This document shows positions 50,647-60,209 of a stretch of DNA of 64,000 bases, piece by piece. A program made the translations under genes and the position numbers. Position 1 is the stretch's first letter; each line of letters starts with the position of its first letter. The stretch covers positions 62,001 through 126,000 of the forward strand of contig JAEUTO010000011.1 of the NCBI GenBank assembly GCA_016787785.1, written 5' to 3'. This DNA comes from Bacteroidia bacterium. Its GTDB lineage: Bacteria; Bacteroidota; Bacteroidia; B-17B0; Aurantibacillaceae. A model generated the notes under the pieces. That model was given only the letters and a program-made list of their open reading frames with translations. It did no database searches and was not told the origin of the DNA.

Positions 50647-51381
50647 ATGGAAGAAGATAACTTAATTTTTGGTACCCGCGCGGTAATTGAAGCAGTAGAA
50701 GCAGGAAAAGACATTGAAAAAATATTTATTCAAAAAGGTCTATCCAACGAACTATATCACCAATTACGCAACGCTTTAAAAGGTCAGGCAGTACCTATTC
50801 AAATTGTGCCGCCGGAGAAATTAAAACGTATTACCGAGAAGAACCATCAAGGTGTAGTTGCTTATTTAACTGAAATTAATTATTACAATTCTGAAGAAAT
50901 TTTAGCCGAGGTTTTTGAAAAAGGAAAAATTCCTTTGGTCTTAATTTTAGATCGTGTAACAGATGTGCGTAATTTTGGCGCTATTGCCCGTGGAGCAGAG
51001 TGTGCTGGTGTTGATTTTATTATTATTCCAAGCCGCGGTGCAGCGCAAATTACCGGCGATGCCATAAAAACAAGTGCAGGTGCATTACACCGTATTAAGG
51101 TTTGTCGCGAAGATAATTTAAAAACTACCATTGAATACTTAAAAGAAAGCGGTTTGCAAATTGTTTCCTGTCACGAAAAAACAGATAATTTAATTTACGA
51201 TGCCGATCTTACAAAACCAACAGCCATTATTGTTGGCAGCGAAGAGAATGGTATTAGCAACGAATATTTAAAGCGCAGCGATATACAGGTAAAAATTCCA
51301 ATGGCTGGTAAAATAGCGTCACTAAATGTTTCTGTAGCGTCGGGAATTGTATTGTTTGAAGCCGTTAAGCAGCGTTTGTAG
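50647..51381 (+). CDS. rlmB: 23S rRNA (guanosine-2'-O-)-methyltransferase RlmB-like (SpoU family)
   Basis: 244 aa from MEEDNLIFGTRAVIEA; an in-frame ATG at 50617 adds ten atypical residues. The N-terminal substrate-binding domain (1-90) and the SPOUT catalytic domain carry the family motifs: motif 1 L-D-R-V-T-D-V-R-N-F-G-A-I-A-R, motif 2 I-I-V-G-S-E-E-N-G-I, motif 3 V-K-I-P-M-A-G-K-I-A-S-L-N-V-S-V-A. It is expected to methylate G2251 (E. coli numbering) of 23S rRNA; a TrmH-like role is the main alternative. Confidence 0.92.
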   Translation: MEEDNLIFGTRAVIEAVEAGKDIEKIFIQKGLSNELYHQLRNALKGQAVPIQIVPPEKLKRITEKNHQGVVAYLTEINYYNSEEILAEVFEKGKIPLVLILDRVTDVRNFGAIARGAECAGVDFIIIPSRGAAQITGDAIKTSAGALHRIKVCREDNLKTTIEYLKESGLQIVSCHEKTDNLIYDADLTKPTAIIVGSEENGISNEYLKRSDIQVKIPMAGKIASLNVSVASGIVLFEAVKQRL

Positions 51382-51383
51382 TT

Positions 51384-52178
51384 TTAAAAACACTTCGCTA
51401 AAAATTTCCGTAACGCTTTATTGCTTTCGCGGGGCGATTCTAAAAAACCCATGTGTCCATCATGTTCTAAATATAAAACGCTCTTGTTTTTTATGAGTTT
51501 AGATTGTTCTAACAATTGCTCATAAGGTAAAACATTATCTTGCTCGCCAATTACCATCATTATGGGATATTTTACAAGGCTTAGAATGATATCACGTCTT
51601 GGTCTATCCTTCATTCCAAGCAATGCAGCAATAATTCCCTTTTTTCCTGTTCCTTTTGCAACAGTGGTGGCAAAAGCAATTTCATCTTTTAAGTATTTTA
51701 AATTTTTTGTTGCAAATAAATTTTTGATGGTTGTTTTGGTGTAAATACCCCTATTGGCTTTTACTGCGGCAATAGCTCTTAGTCTGTCTTTCTTCTTCTC
51801 TTCGCTGTCGGCTAAACCCGAACTGTGATACAAACACAATCCGTTTAAATGATCGGGATAAAGATCAGCAAATGCCAGAGCAACATAACCGCCCATGCTG
51901 TGTCCAATGATCACATATTTTTTTAATCGTAACGAATCTAAAACTGCTTTCACACATTTTGCCATAAGATCCATACTGTGCGCATAACCCACGCAGTCTG
52001 TATCTCCATGCCCGGGCAGATCGATAGCAATAACACGGTACGACTTTGAAAGTTCATTTGTAGTTTGTTCCCAGATCTTATGCGAGCCCAAAAAACCATG
52101 CAGCAATACAACTACTTTGCCTTTTCCTTTATCAAAAAAAGTAACTTTTTCGTTTTTATATTTCGCAGTCTTTAGCAT
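51384..52178 (-). CDS. Alpha/beta fold hydrolase
   Basis: 264 aa. VVLLHGFLGSHKIWEQ, A-I-D-L-P-G-H-G-D-T-D, nucleophile I-G-H-S-M-G-G-Y, acid at G-E-Q-D-N-V-L, histidine at E-H-D-G-H-M-G-F-L-E-S-P. Soluble, related to MenH/BioH-type hydrolases; the substrate is undetermined. It converges with rlmB with a 2-nt gap and is divergent from feoAB. Confidence 0.9.
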   Translation of the reverse strand: MLKTAKYKNEKVTFFDKGKGKVVVLLHGFLGSHKIWEQTTNELSKSYRVIAIDLPGHGDTDCVGYAHSMDLMAKCVKAVLDSLRLKKYVIIGHSMGGYVALAFADLYPDHLNGLCLYHSSGLADSEEKKKDRLRAIAAVKANRGIYTKTTIKNLFATKNLKYLKDEIAFATTVAKGTGKKGIIAALLGMKDRPRRDIILSLVKYPIMMVIGEQDNVLPYEQLLEQSKLIKNKSVLYLEHDGHMGFLESPRESNKALRKFLAKCF

Positions 52179-52238
52179 TTATTTAAACACAAATGTAATT
52201 GTAAGATCGGTATTAAAAAATCATAAATACCCTTTTCC

Positions 52239-52281
52239 TACCATATTTATGGTATAGGTTATAGGTTCTAAAACCTGTAAC
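52239..52281 (+). promoter_or_regulatory. Two adjacent palindromes over the feoAB promoter
   Basis: Palindrome 1 is TACCATA-tt-TATGGTA (52239-52254). Palindrome 2 has arms GTTATAGGTT and AACCTGTAAC around CTAA (52258-52281), 9 of 10 pairs. A -7-like TAACTTTA (52278-52285) overlaps the right arm of palindrome 2, and the ATG of feoA follows at 52296. An iron-responsive repressor (Fur or DtxR/IdeR type) is the natural candidate; the site sequence matches no consensus I can quote with certainty. Confidence 0.55.
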
Positions 52282-52295
52282 TTTATACTTCATTT

Positions 52296-52523
52296 ATGGA
52301 TTCTTTAGATCATCTTAAACCTGGCCAAACGGCTGTAATTAAGTCTTTTGTGAACGAAGCACTGAGTTCAAAATTAATTGAGATGGGCTGTTTGCCGGGC
52401 GAAACGGTTAGCCTTTCAAAAACGGCACCCCTGGGCTGTCCTATGGCCATTAACATTGCCGGTTATGAATTAAGTCTTAGAAAGGATGAAGCCGCCTCGG
52501 TGATCATAGAATTGGTGGCATAA
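52296..52523 (+). CDS. feoA: FeoA family ferrous-iron transport protein
   Basis: 75 aa SH3-like cytoplasmic protein. L-K-P-G-Q-T-A-V-I-K, L-I-E-M-G-C-L-P-G-E-T-V and G-C-P-M-A-I-N-I-A-G-Y-E-L-S-L-R match FeoA. It supports Fe2+ uptake through FeoB, encoded 4 nt downstream. Confidence 0.95.
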   Translation: MDSLDHLKPGQTAVIKSFVNEALSSKLIEMGCLPGETVSLSKTAPLGCPMAINIAGYELSLRKDEAASVIIELVA

Positions 52524-52527
52524 ATTT

Positions 52528-54567
52528 TTGTCGGAAGCAAAACAAAATAATTATTTAAAAGTTGCCTTGCTTGGAAACCCAAATTCAGGCAAATCGAGCG
52601 TTTTTAATGGCTTAACGGGTCTCTCGCAAAAAACAGGTAACTACGCAGGCGTTACGGTTGACAGGCAAGAAGGCAAAACGTCGTATGTACGTAACGGAAA
52701 CAAAGTAACATTTTCTATTCTTGATCTTCCGGGTATTTACAGCCTTTTTCCAAAGTCGAACGACGAAGAAATTGCCTGCAAAACGCTGCTTGACCAAAAA
52801 GAGAATATTGATGTTGTTGTAGTTGTAATTGACGCTTCAAATATTAAACGTAATTTATTATTGGCTACGCAGCTGATCGATCTTAAATTCAAAACGGTTA
52901 TTGCTTTGAACATGATAGATGAAGCCGATAAACAAAACATAAAAATAAATATTGAGGAATTACAACAAACTTTGGGTGTAGATGTGATTCCTTTAGACTC
53001 GCGCAGGCAAATAGGTTTTTCAAAATTAAAAGAAGCAATACTAAACGCCAGGATAAGCGGGAGCTTTTTTTATGACCTCAATGCTGCCTACGTTAAAGAT
53101 TATAAAGACTACAAGCATTTTATTATTGCAATACACGCTTCTGTTAAAAATACAGAGACAACACAGTTAGAAAATGCCGATAAGATCTATCGTTTTAATA
53201 CAATAAACTACGTAGTAGCAAAAAGTGTACAAAGCCCCGAACAGTTGTCGTCAAAAAAATTGAGCTCAAAAATTGATGCCGTTACAACGCATAAAGTGTA
53301 TGGTTATTTTATTCTACTACTCGTTCTGTTTTTAGTTTTCCAATTCATTTTTTTCATCTCCGAAACACCTATGAACTGGATAGAAACCGCCTTTTTAAAT
53401 TTGGGAGATCTTATTCATAACAACTTACCAAAAGGACAATTGAACGATCTCGTTGTAAACGGATTAATTGCAGGCATTAGTGGTGTGGTGATGTTCATTC
53501 CGCAAATTGCTTTCTTATTTATGTTCATTGGTTTTTTAGAAGACTCCGGCTACATGGCCCGCGCTAGTTTTATTATGGATAAAATCATGCGCCGTTTTGG
53601 TTTAAATGGCAAATCGGTTATTCCATTAATTAGCGGAACGGCCTGCGCAGTGCCTGCTATTATGGGCACCCGAACCATTAGCAATAATAAGGAGCGTTTA
53701 ATAACCATTTTTATTTTACCATTAATTAGCTGCTCTGCACGTTTACCGGTTTATACATTGCTAATTTCTGTGATGTATCCTAATAGTAAATTTTTAGGAT
53801 TTTTTAATTCAAAGGGCGCGGTTCTGTTTCTATTGTATATGCTAGGTTTTGCAGTAACGCTTATAACTGCTTATGTTTTAAAAAAAATACTCAAAACAAA
53901 AGAGAGTTCCTTTTACGTTATGGAATTGCCGGTGTACCGTTTACCACAGGCAAAAAATATCGGCATAATGGTATTCTCAAAAGTAAAAGTTTTTATTAAA
54001 GAAGCCGGAAAAGTAATTTTAGCCATCTCAATTATACTTTGGTTTTTAAGTACACATGGTGCGGGCGACGAATTTAAAAAACTAGAAGAGCAAAAAATCA
54101 CATTAGAAAATAATTCAAATACAGTTGACAATTCAGCAGCATTAAAAAAAATAGAAACAGAAAAATTAGAACGATCTTACATCGGGCAGTTTGGGCAATT
54201 TATTGAGCCTGCCATAAAACCAATTGGTTATGATTGGAAAATTGGTATCGCGCTTATTACTTCCTTTGCAGCCCGCGAAGTTTTTGTAGGCACTATGGCA
54301 ACTATTTACCAGGCCAATGATTCAGAAAATGAGATCGGCATCAAACAAAAGTTGTTGATCGAAAAAGATGCAGCAGGAAACTTAAAATATACCCCCGCCG
54401 TTTGTTGGTCGTTATTGTTGTTTTATGCTTTTGCGCTGCAATGTATGAGCACAGTTGCGGTTGTGCATCGCGAAACAAAGAGCTGGAAATGGGTGTTAAT
54501 TCAATTCGTATTTATGTCAACTTTAGCCTATTTATCGGCATTTGGGGCTTATAACCTGCTTTTTTAA
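52528..54567 (+). CDS. feoB: Ferrous iron transport protein B
   Basis: 679 aa from a TTG start 4 nt after feoA. N-terminal G domain: G1 G-N-P-N-S-G-K-S (16-23), G3 D-L-P-G-I-Y-S, G4 N-M-I-D. The helical spacer is followed by the membrane region with two Gate motifs, including the conserved C-A-V-P-A-I-M and P-L-I-S-C-S-A-R-L-P-V-Y. It imports Fe2+ across the inner membrane. Transcription is probably controlled from the palindromes at 52239-52281. Confidence 0.97.
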   Translation: MSEAKQNNYLKVALLGNPNSGKSSVFNGLTGLSQKTGNYAGVTVDRQEGKTSYVRNGNKVTFSILDLPGIYSLFPKSNDEEIACKTLLDQKENIDVVVVVIDASNIKRNLLLATQLIDLKFKTVIALNMIDEADKQNIKINIEELQQTLGVDVIPLDSRRQIGFSKLKEAILNARISGSFFYDLNAAYVKDYKDYKHFIIAIHASVKNTETTQLENADKIYRFNTINYVVAKSVQSPEQLSSKKLSSKIDAVTTHKVYGYFILLLVLFLVFQFIFFISETPMNWIETAFLNLGDLIHNNLPKGQLNDLVVNGLIAGISGVVMFIPQIAFLFMFIGFLEDSGYMARASFIMDKIMRRFGLNGKSVIPLISGTACAVPAIMGTRTISNNKERLITIFILPLISCSARLPVYTLLISVMYPNSKFLGFFNSKGAVLFLLYMLGFAVTLITAYVLKKILKTKESSFYVMELPVYRLPQAKNIGIMVFSKVKVFIKEAGKVILAISIILWFLSTHGAGDEFKKLEEQKITLENNSNTVDNSAALKKIETEKLERSYIGQFGQFIEPAIKPIGYDWKIGIALITSFAAREVFVGTMATIYQANDSENEIGIKQKLLIEKDAAGNLKYTPAVCWSLLLFYAFALQCMSTVAVVHRETKSWKWVLIQFVFMSTLAYLSAFGAYNLLF

Positions 54568-54678
54568 TCAACAAATTTCATCGCTTATCCTTAAATTCTT
54601 CCATTAGCAACAAATAGCGCTTAATATTTTGGTATTCAATAAATTAATTACATTTTTACATCCTAATTTTATTAAAAA

Positions 54679-57363
54679 ATGATCAAACGTATTTTAGTAG
54701 GTGCCATAGCTGCTTCAGCAGTTATTTCGGCCTGCCATAGCAACAAAAAAGCAACTACAGCTGTGGTTGATAACGAATCTGCTTTTCTTTTAGACACTGT
54801 AAACATTGTTGCGAATGAAGTTCCAAAAAAAGAAGAGTACCGTGCTTCAAATCCCCGAATAAACGATATCATTCATACCAAACTGGAAGTGAATTTTGAC
54901 TGGACCAATTCGAGAATGAATGGAAAAGCAGAGATCACCGCAAAACGTTATTTCTATCCGGGCAATATGCTTTATTTAAATGCTAGAGGTATGGATATTA
55001 AGAGTGTTGTTGTATCGGAGACAACATTTAATTCAGTAAAGAAAAAAGAAGGCAATAAAACAATTGAGGCTGCTGTTGAAACGTTGGTACCTATAAAAAC
55101 CTCAAGTTACAAATACGAGAATGACTCTTTAAAAATTAATCTGGGGAGAACATTTACCAATAAAGAAACTTATTACGTACAGATCGAATATGTTGCCAAA
55201 CCAAACGAATTAAAAGCTGGCGGCAGCAGCGCCATTAGCAGCGATAAAGGTTTATACTTTATCAATCCAACAGGTGAGAATGTTTATAAAATGCCGCAGA
55301 TCTGGACGCAGGGCGAAACACAATCCAATTCAGCCTGGTTCCCAACAATAGATAGTCCGAACGAAAAAATGACGCAGGATATCTTTATGACCGTTGAAGA
55401 AAAATTTACTACTCTATCTAACGGTTTATTGGTTGACGCAAAAAAGAATGCCAATGGCACACGTACCGATCATTGGAAATTAGATTCGCCACACGCACCT
55501 TATTTAGCCATGATGGCAGTTGGTGAATTTAAAAAAGTAACAGATGAGCCGTGGAATGGTAAAGAAGTAAGTTATTATGTAGAGAAAGAATACGAAGCGC
55601 ATGCCAAAGCTATTTTTGGTGATACGAAAGAGATGATCGAATTCTATTCGAGTAAATTAGGCGTGCCTTATGCCTGGCCAAAATACGCGCAAATTGCCGT
55701 ACGCGATTATGTGAGTGGTGCCATGGAAAACACAAGCGCTACTTTGCACGGAGATTTTGCAGTGTATCAAACCACGCGCGAAACAATCGATGGCAAAAAA
55801 GGTAATTCTATTATTGCACACGAGTTATTTCACCAATGGTTTGGCGATCTTGTAACCTGCGAAAGCTGGAGCAATTTGCCATTAAATGAAAGTTTTGCAA
55901 CGTACGGTGAGTATTTATGGGAAGAACATAAATTCGGAAGAGATGCGGCAGATTATCATCATTATAACAGCCGCGAAGGTTATATGGCTTCTGAAAAAGA
56001 AGTGAACCTTATTCGTTTTAATTACGACCAGCGCGAAGATATGTTTGATGGTTTTAGTTACAATAAAGGCGGTCAGGTATTACACATGTTACGTAAAGAA
56101 GTTGGCGACGATGCATTTTTTGCTTCTTTAAAAAATTATTTGGAAACCAATAAATTTAAAACTGGAGAGATCCATCAACTGCGTTTAGCTTTTGAAGAAA
56201 CAACCGGGCAGGATATGAACTGGTTCTTTAACCAATGGTTCTTAAACAAGGGTAGGCCAAAATTAGTTGTTACAAAAAATTATAATGCAACTACGGGTAA
56301 TTTAGAGTTAACAGTTGAACAAACGCAAAACTTTAAAAAATATCCTTTATACCGTTTACCAATTGATATAGATATTTATGTGAACGGAAAAGCTGAACGC
56401 ACAAAAATTGTAGTGAGCGATGTAAAACAAACATTTAATATAAAAGTGAGTGGCGCCCCGCAATTGGTAAATTTTGACGCCGAAAGACAGTTGCTTTGTG
56501 ATCTTGAATATATTAGAACTGTAGAAGAGTACATTTTCCAATACAAGAACGCCCCTTTATATGTTGACAGATACGAAGCTTTAAAACAATTAGATGAAAA
56601 GCTAGCAGATGCAAATGTTTATGCGATGTTTAAATGGGCAGCAGAAAATGATAAATTTCATGTATTAAGAAATTACGCAGCAAATAAATTAATAGAGGCG
56701 CCTGCAGATAAAATGGCAGACGTAAAAACAACTTTATTATCGATCTACAACAACGATAAAAAAACAAGAGCCAGAGCAAACGCCCTACGCTTATTGAACA
56801 AGAAATTTGGCTCTGATGCGGATATTGCAGCATTAAACATTAAAGCGCTGAACGAACAATCCTATGCAATTTGTGGTGAGGCTATTGAAGCACTTTCAAA
56901 GAAAGATCCAAAATTGGCAATGGAAAAAGCAAAACTATTTGAGAACGAAACCGGGAAAGATGTACTTTATCCTATTGGCGAATTATATTCTAACCACGGT
57001 AGCGACGAGCAAATGCTTTTTTTCCAAAATAATTTAAAACAATTCAACGGTTTTGAAGTGATGGGTTTTATTAGCATGTATGCAAAAACGGCAAAACGTT
57101 GTACCTCATCGGTTTCTGCCATTGTAGCTGCAGGCGATCTTAATGCAATGGGCAAAGGCGCGAACAGATTCACCAAATATAGCGCGGCAAAAGGCATAAA
57201 GGATATTTTGAATGTTTGGGAAACCAAAGAAAAAACATTAAAAGCACAGGTTGCAGCTGCTCAAAAAGAGAACAAAGATGTAACCGCACTTGAGAAAGAG
57301 CTAAAACTAACCACCGAAACAAAAGATATCATAGCAAAAAAATACAACGAAATAAAGATCTAA
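54679..57363 (+). CDS. M1 family aminopeptidase, lipoprotein
   Basis: 894 aa. The signal peptide has lipobox V-I-S-A-C (Cys19), so it is anchored in the envelope, probably periplasm-facing. M1 motifs: exopeptidase G347-A-M-E-N351, zinc motif H381-E-L-F-H385, and the third ligand Glu in N-L-P-L-N-E-S-F-A-T-Y. After the catalytic part come a beta domain (LELTVEQTQNFKKYPLYRLP) and an ERAP1-like/HEAT C-terminal region ending in a Lys-rich coil. It trims N-terminal residues from peptides. Confidence 0.95.
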   Translation: MIKRILVGAIAASAVISACHSNKKATTAVVDNESAFLLDTVNIVANEVPKKEEYRASNPRINDIIHTKLEVNFDWTNSRMNGKAEITAKRYFYPGNMLYLNARGMDIKSVVVSETTFNSVKKKEGNKTIEAAVETLVPIKTSSYKYENDSLKINLGRTFTNKETYYVQIEYVAKPNELKAGGSSAISSDKGLYFINPTGENVYKMPQIWTQGETQSNSAWFPTIDSPNEKMTQDIFMTVEEKFTTLSNGLLVDAKKNANGTRTDHWKLDSPHAPYLAMMAVGEFKKVTDEPWNGKEVSYYVEKEYEAHAKAIFGDTKEMIEFYSSKLGVPYAWPKYAQIAVRDYVSGAMENTSATLHGDFAVYQTTRETIDGKKGNSIIAHELFHQWFGDLVTCESWSNLPLNESFATYGEYLWEEHKFGRDAADYHHYNSREGYMASEKEVNLIRFNYDQREDMFDGFSYNKGGQVLHMLRKEVGDDAFFASLKNYLETNKFKTGEIHQLRLAFEETTGQDMNWFFNQWFLNKGRPKLVVTKNYNATTGNLELTVEQTQNFKKYPLYRLPIDIDIYVNGKAERTKIVVSDVKQTFNIKVSGAPQLVNFDAERQLLCDLEYIRTVEEYIFQYKNAPLYVDRYEALKQLDEKLADANVYAMFKWAAENDKFHVLRNYAANKLIEAPADKMADVKTTLLSIYNNDKKTRARANALRLLNKKFGSDADIAALNIKALNEQSYAICGEAIEALSKKDPKLAMEKAKLFENETGKDVLYPIGELYSNHGSDEQMLFFQNNLKQFNGFEVMGFISMYAKTAKRCTSSVSAIVAAGDLNAMGKGANRFTKYSAAKGIKDILNVWETKEKTLKAQVAAAQKENKDVTALEKELKLTTETKDIIAKKYNEIKI

Positions 57364-57377
57364 AAAATACATTTTCC

Positions 57378-57411
57378 AAAGCCCCGCAAAATAGTGCGGG
57401 GCTTTTTTTGT
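57378..57411 (+). terminator. Terminator of the M1 aminopeptidase gene
   Basis: AAAGCCCCGCA (57378-57388) pairs perfectly with TGCGGGGCTTT (57395-57405), followed by more T. Confidence 0.92.
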
Positions 57412-57442
57412 TTATACGGCATTATTTGATATTTTTAAATCC

Positions 57443-57847
57443 GTGAAAAAGATCTTAATAATAGTAGTTGCATCGGTTCTAATTTTTAGTGAGTGTGCAA
57501 GTCCTGAGTCCATTGATAACAAGGCTTTAAAGGTGGTGAGCCAATTCAATAGCAAATGCCCCATGATGATAGATCAGGAAACCAGAATGGATGGCATCGA
57601 AATTAAGAATGGTAACACCATTGTGTATAAATACACCTTAATAAATTTGTTTGCCGCAAAAGTAGACACTGCCAAGTTCAATTTGGCTTTAAGGCCCGGA
57701 ATTATCAATACCATAAAAACAAACGCGGAATTAGCCGAACTAAAACGTATTAACTCGAGTTTTGAATACTATTACAAAGACCGCGAAGACAAATTTATTT
57801 ATTCGTTTTTAATTACCCCCAAAGATTACATCGATCAACCGCAATAA
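57443..57847 (+). CDS. Small exported protein, possibly a lipoprotein
   Basis: 134 aa from a GTG start. The N-terminal hydrophobic segment KKILIIVVASVLIFSEC ends at Cys19; the -1 Glu makes it a poor lipobox. The mature part is a small alpha/beta protein (DNKALKVVSQFNSKCPMMIDQETRMDGIEI) of a type common in Bacteroidota genomes but unnamed to me. It lies 2 nt before the exonuclease gene. Confidence 0.7.
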   Translation: MKKILIIVVASVLIFSECASPESIDNKALKVVSQFNSKCPMMIDQETRMDGIEIKNGNTIVYKYTLINLFAAKVDTAKFNLALRPGIINTIKTNAELAELKRINSSFEYYYKDREDKFIYSFLITPKDYIDQPQ

Positions 57848-57849
57848 AA

Positions 57850-58545
57850 ATGACAACAACAGAAATAGAAAAAATATTATTCATCGATATTGAGACCGTT
57901 CCTGTAACATATAAATACAGCGATCTGGACGAAAGCACCAAAGAGCTTTGGAATAAAAAATGGCAATACAATAAAGATATTGCGCCCGAACAACAATATA
58001 GTAAAGCCGGCATTTATGCCGAATTCGCCAAAGTTGTTTGCATTGGCCTGGGCTTTTACAACCAGAAAAAATTCCGCGTAAAAGCAATTACTTCCACTAA
58101 CGAGGTAGAAATTTTAACACAATTCGCAGATCTTTTAAAAGCGCATTTTAATACCTATAGTCATTTATTATGTGCCCATAATGGCAAAGAATTTGATTTT
58201 CCTTTTCTGTGCCGCCGCTTTTTGATCAATAATTTGCCATTGCCAAAAACACTACAAATTCAGGGTTTAAAGCCCTGGGAGGTAAAGCATATTGATACAA
58301 TGGATCTGTGGAAATTTGGAGACGTAAAAAATTTCAGCTCTCTAAATCTATTGGCACATGTATTGGGTATTCCTTCCCCAAAAGATGAAATGGATGGAAG
58401 CATGGTTGGCAAGACCTTTTACGAAGAAAAAAACCTCGAAAAAATAGAGAAGTATTGCAAAAAGGATGTTATCACGCTGGCCCGCGTTTATAACCGCTTT
58501 GCGGGAACGGGAAATTTAAGCGATGATGATATTATTTTTGTGTAA
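57850..58545 (+). CDS. 3'-5' exonuclease (PolB-type, RNase H fold)
   Basis: 231 aa. DEDD-type acidic motifs: ExoI F-I-D-I-E-T-V-P, ExoII A-H-N-G-K-E-F-D-F-P-F-L, ExoIII Y-C-K-K-D-V-I-T. The length and the lack of polymerase domains fit the stand-alone predicted PolB exonuclease-like family. It would degrade DNA or RNA 3' ends. It is probably co-transcribed with gpsA (20 nt gap). Confidence 0.9.
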   Translation: MTTTEIEKILFIDIETVPVTYKYSDLDESTKELWNKKWQYNKDIAPEQQYSKAGIYAEFAKVVCIGLGFYNQKKFRVKAITSTNEVEILTQFADLLKAHFNTYSHLLCAHNGKEFDFPFLCRRFLINNLPLPKTLQIQGLKPWEVKHIDTMDLWKFGDVKNFSSLNLLAHVLGIPSPKDEMDGSMVGKTFYEEKNLEKIEKYCKKDVITLARVYNRFAGTGNLSDDDIIFV

Positions 58546-58565
58546 ATTCATGCAAAATTTTATAC

Positions 58566-59558
58566 ATGGCCCCTCGTATAGCAATTATTGGTAGTGGAAG
58601 TTGGGCAACAGCGCTGGCAAAATTATTGCTAAACAACACTGCAAAAATAAACTGGTTCATTCGTAAGCAGGAAGATATTGCGCTGTTCAAAGAATACAAG
58701 AACAATCCAAAATATTTAAGCTCGGTAGATTTTGACATTTCCAAGATCTCTTTTTTCGATTCCATTTCCGAGTGCATAAAAAATTCAGATTATCTTATTC
58801 TTGCTATCCCATCTGCTTTTTTACACACTTCATTTTCCGGTTTAAAAGAAAATGATCTTAAAGACAAAATTATTTTTTCTGCCATAAAAGGCATTGTACC
58901 TGAACATAATTTAATTGTTGGCGAATATTTAAATACAGCTTACAATGTGCCTTTACAAAACATTGGTGTTATTACCGGCCCATGCCATGCAGAAGAAGTT
59001 GCCATGGAAAAATTAAGTTATTTGACCATTGCCTCTCAAAACACAAAGAACGCTGCAACATTAAGTGAACTTTTAAATTGTCGTTATTTAAAATCATCCG
59101 TTAGCGACGATATTTACGGTACAGAATATTCTGCAGTACTAAAAAACGTAATTGCAGTTGCCGGCGGTATTTGCCACGGCTTAGGTTACGGCGATAATTT
59201 CTTAGCCGTATTAATAAGTAATGCTATTCAGGAAATAAAACGTTTTGTAGATGCGGTTCACCCTATTGACAGAGATATCAATGCCTCTGCTTATTTGGGC
59301 GATCTTTTGGTAACGGCTTATTCGCAATTCAGTCGCAACCGTATGTTTGGCACCATGCTTGGCAAAGGTTACGGCGTAAAACGAGCGCAGTTGGAAATGA
59401 ACATGGTGGCCGAAGGTTATTATGCCGTAAAATGTGTTTACGAAATAAATAAGAATTATAATATTGACATGCCTATTACAAATGCTGTCTACAATATCAT
59501 TTACAAGAACCAGGATGCGCGTAAAGAAATAATTGAATTATCAAATTTGTTATCATAA
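58566..59558 (+). CDS. gpsA: Glycerol-3-phosphate dehydrogenase [NAD(P)+]
   Basis: 330 aa. Rossmann motif I-A-I-I-G-S-G-S-W-A-T-A-L, A-I-P-S-A-F-L, G-V-I-T-G-P-C-H-A-E-E-V and the catalytic Lys region A-V-L-K-N-V-I-A-V-A-G-G-I, then L-L-V-T-A-Y-S-Q-F-S-R-N-R. It reduces dihydroxyacetone phosphate to sn-glycerol 3-phosphate for phospholipid synthesis. The downstream PAP2-like membrane gene starts 6 nt later. Confidence 0.97.
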   Translation: MAPRIAIIGSGSWATALAKLLLNNTAKINWFIRKQEDIALFKEYKNNPKYLSSVDFDISKISFFDSISECIKNSDYLILAIPSAFLHTSFSGLKENDLKDKIIFSAIKGIVPEHNLIVGEYLNTAYNVPLQNIGVITGPCHAEEVAMEKLSYLTIASQNTKNAATLSELLNCRYLKSSVSDDIYGTEYSAVLKNVIAVAGGICHGLGYGDNFLAVLISNAIQEIKRFVDAVHPIDRDINASAYLGDLLVTAYSQFSRNRMFGTMLGKGYGVKRAQLEMNMVAEGYYAVKCVYEINKNYNIDMPITNAVYNIIYKNQDARKEIIELSNLLS

Positions 59559-59564
59559 ACCACC

Positions 59565-60197
59565 TTGAAAAATTTTGCTTTAGTTGTTTCTGTACTCATG
59601 CACCCATTACTAATGGCCACTTACGTATGCCTGTTACTTTTTTTTGGTGTGCAAAATACGGTGTACGATTACCTCACACCTTTTGAGACCAAATGGCGTA
59701 TTTCTATTATTGTATTTATGTTTTCTTTTGTTTTTCCGGTATTAAATATTTACATACTTGTAAAACTAAAACGCATTCCTAGCCTTACACTTTCCGATCA
59801 AAAAGACAGAACTTTTCCCTTATTTATCACGGCATTGTTCTATTTTGGCTTGTTTTATTTATTAATGGACATTAACATTTGGAACAGCGTTAAGCTTTTT
59901 ATTATTGGCGGCGCCGTTTGTATTTTGCTTACAACACTCATTAATTTAAAATATAAGATAAGTGCGCATATGGTAGGCTTAGGCGGCGTGTTGGGTATTT
60001 TAATTTCTGTTTCTTATTTAATTCGTTTTGATATGACGCCCTATTACATTGCTACAATTATTTTAGCAGGCATTGTTGCTTTTGCGCGTTTAGTTTTAGA
60101 AGAACACAAACCCGCACAGTTGTATTTAGGCTTTTTTTTAGGATTAATTGTACAAAGCGGTTTGTTTTTTGGCCTGCAAAAAGTAACCTTTGTATAG
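59565..60197 (+). CDS. Membrane protein, possibly a degenerate PAP2 phosphatase
   Basis: 210 aa from a TTG start. Six or so membrane helices. Three short stretches recall the PAP2 lipid-phosphatase motifs: L-S-D-Q-K-D-R-T-F-P, S-A-H-M-V-G, and A-R-L-V-L-E-E-H-K-P-A-Q-L-Y-L-G-F-F-L-G (R-x5-H-x5-G-x3-G). The classic PSGH is reduced to I-S-A-H. If active it could work on a lipid phosphate, which would suit its place after gpsA. The assignment is tentative. Confidence 0.7.
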   Translation: MKNFALVVSVLMHPLLMATYVCLLLFFGVQNTVYDYLTPFETKWRISIIVFMFSFVFPVLNIYILVKLKRIPSLTLSDQKDRTFPLFITALFYFGLFYLLMDINIWNSVKLFIIGGAVCILLTTLINLKYKISAHMVGLGGVLGILISVSYLIRFDMTPYYIATIILAGIVAFARLVLEEHKPAQLYLGFFLGLIVQSGLFFGLQKVTFV

Positions 60198-60209
60198 AAA
60201 GAATATATT

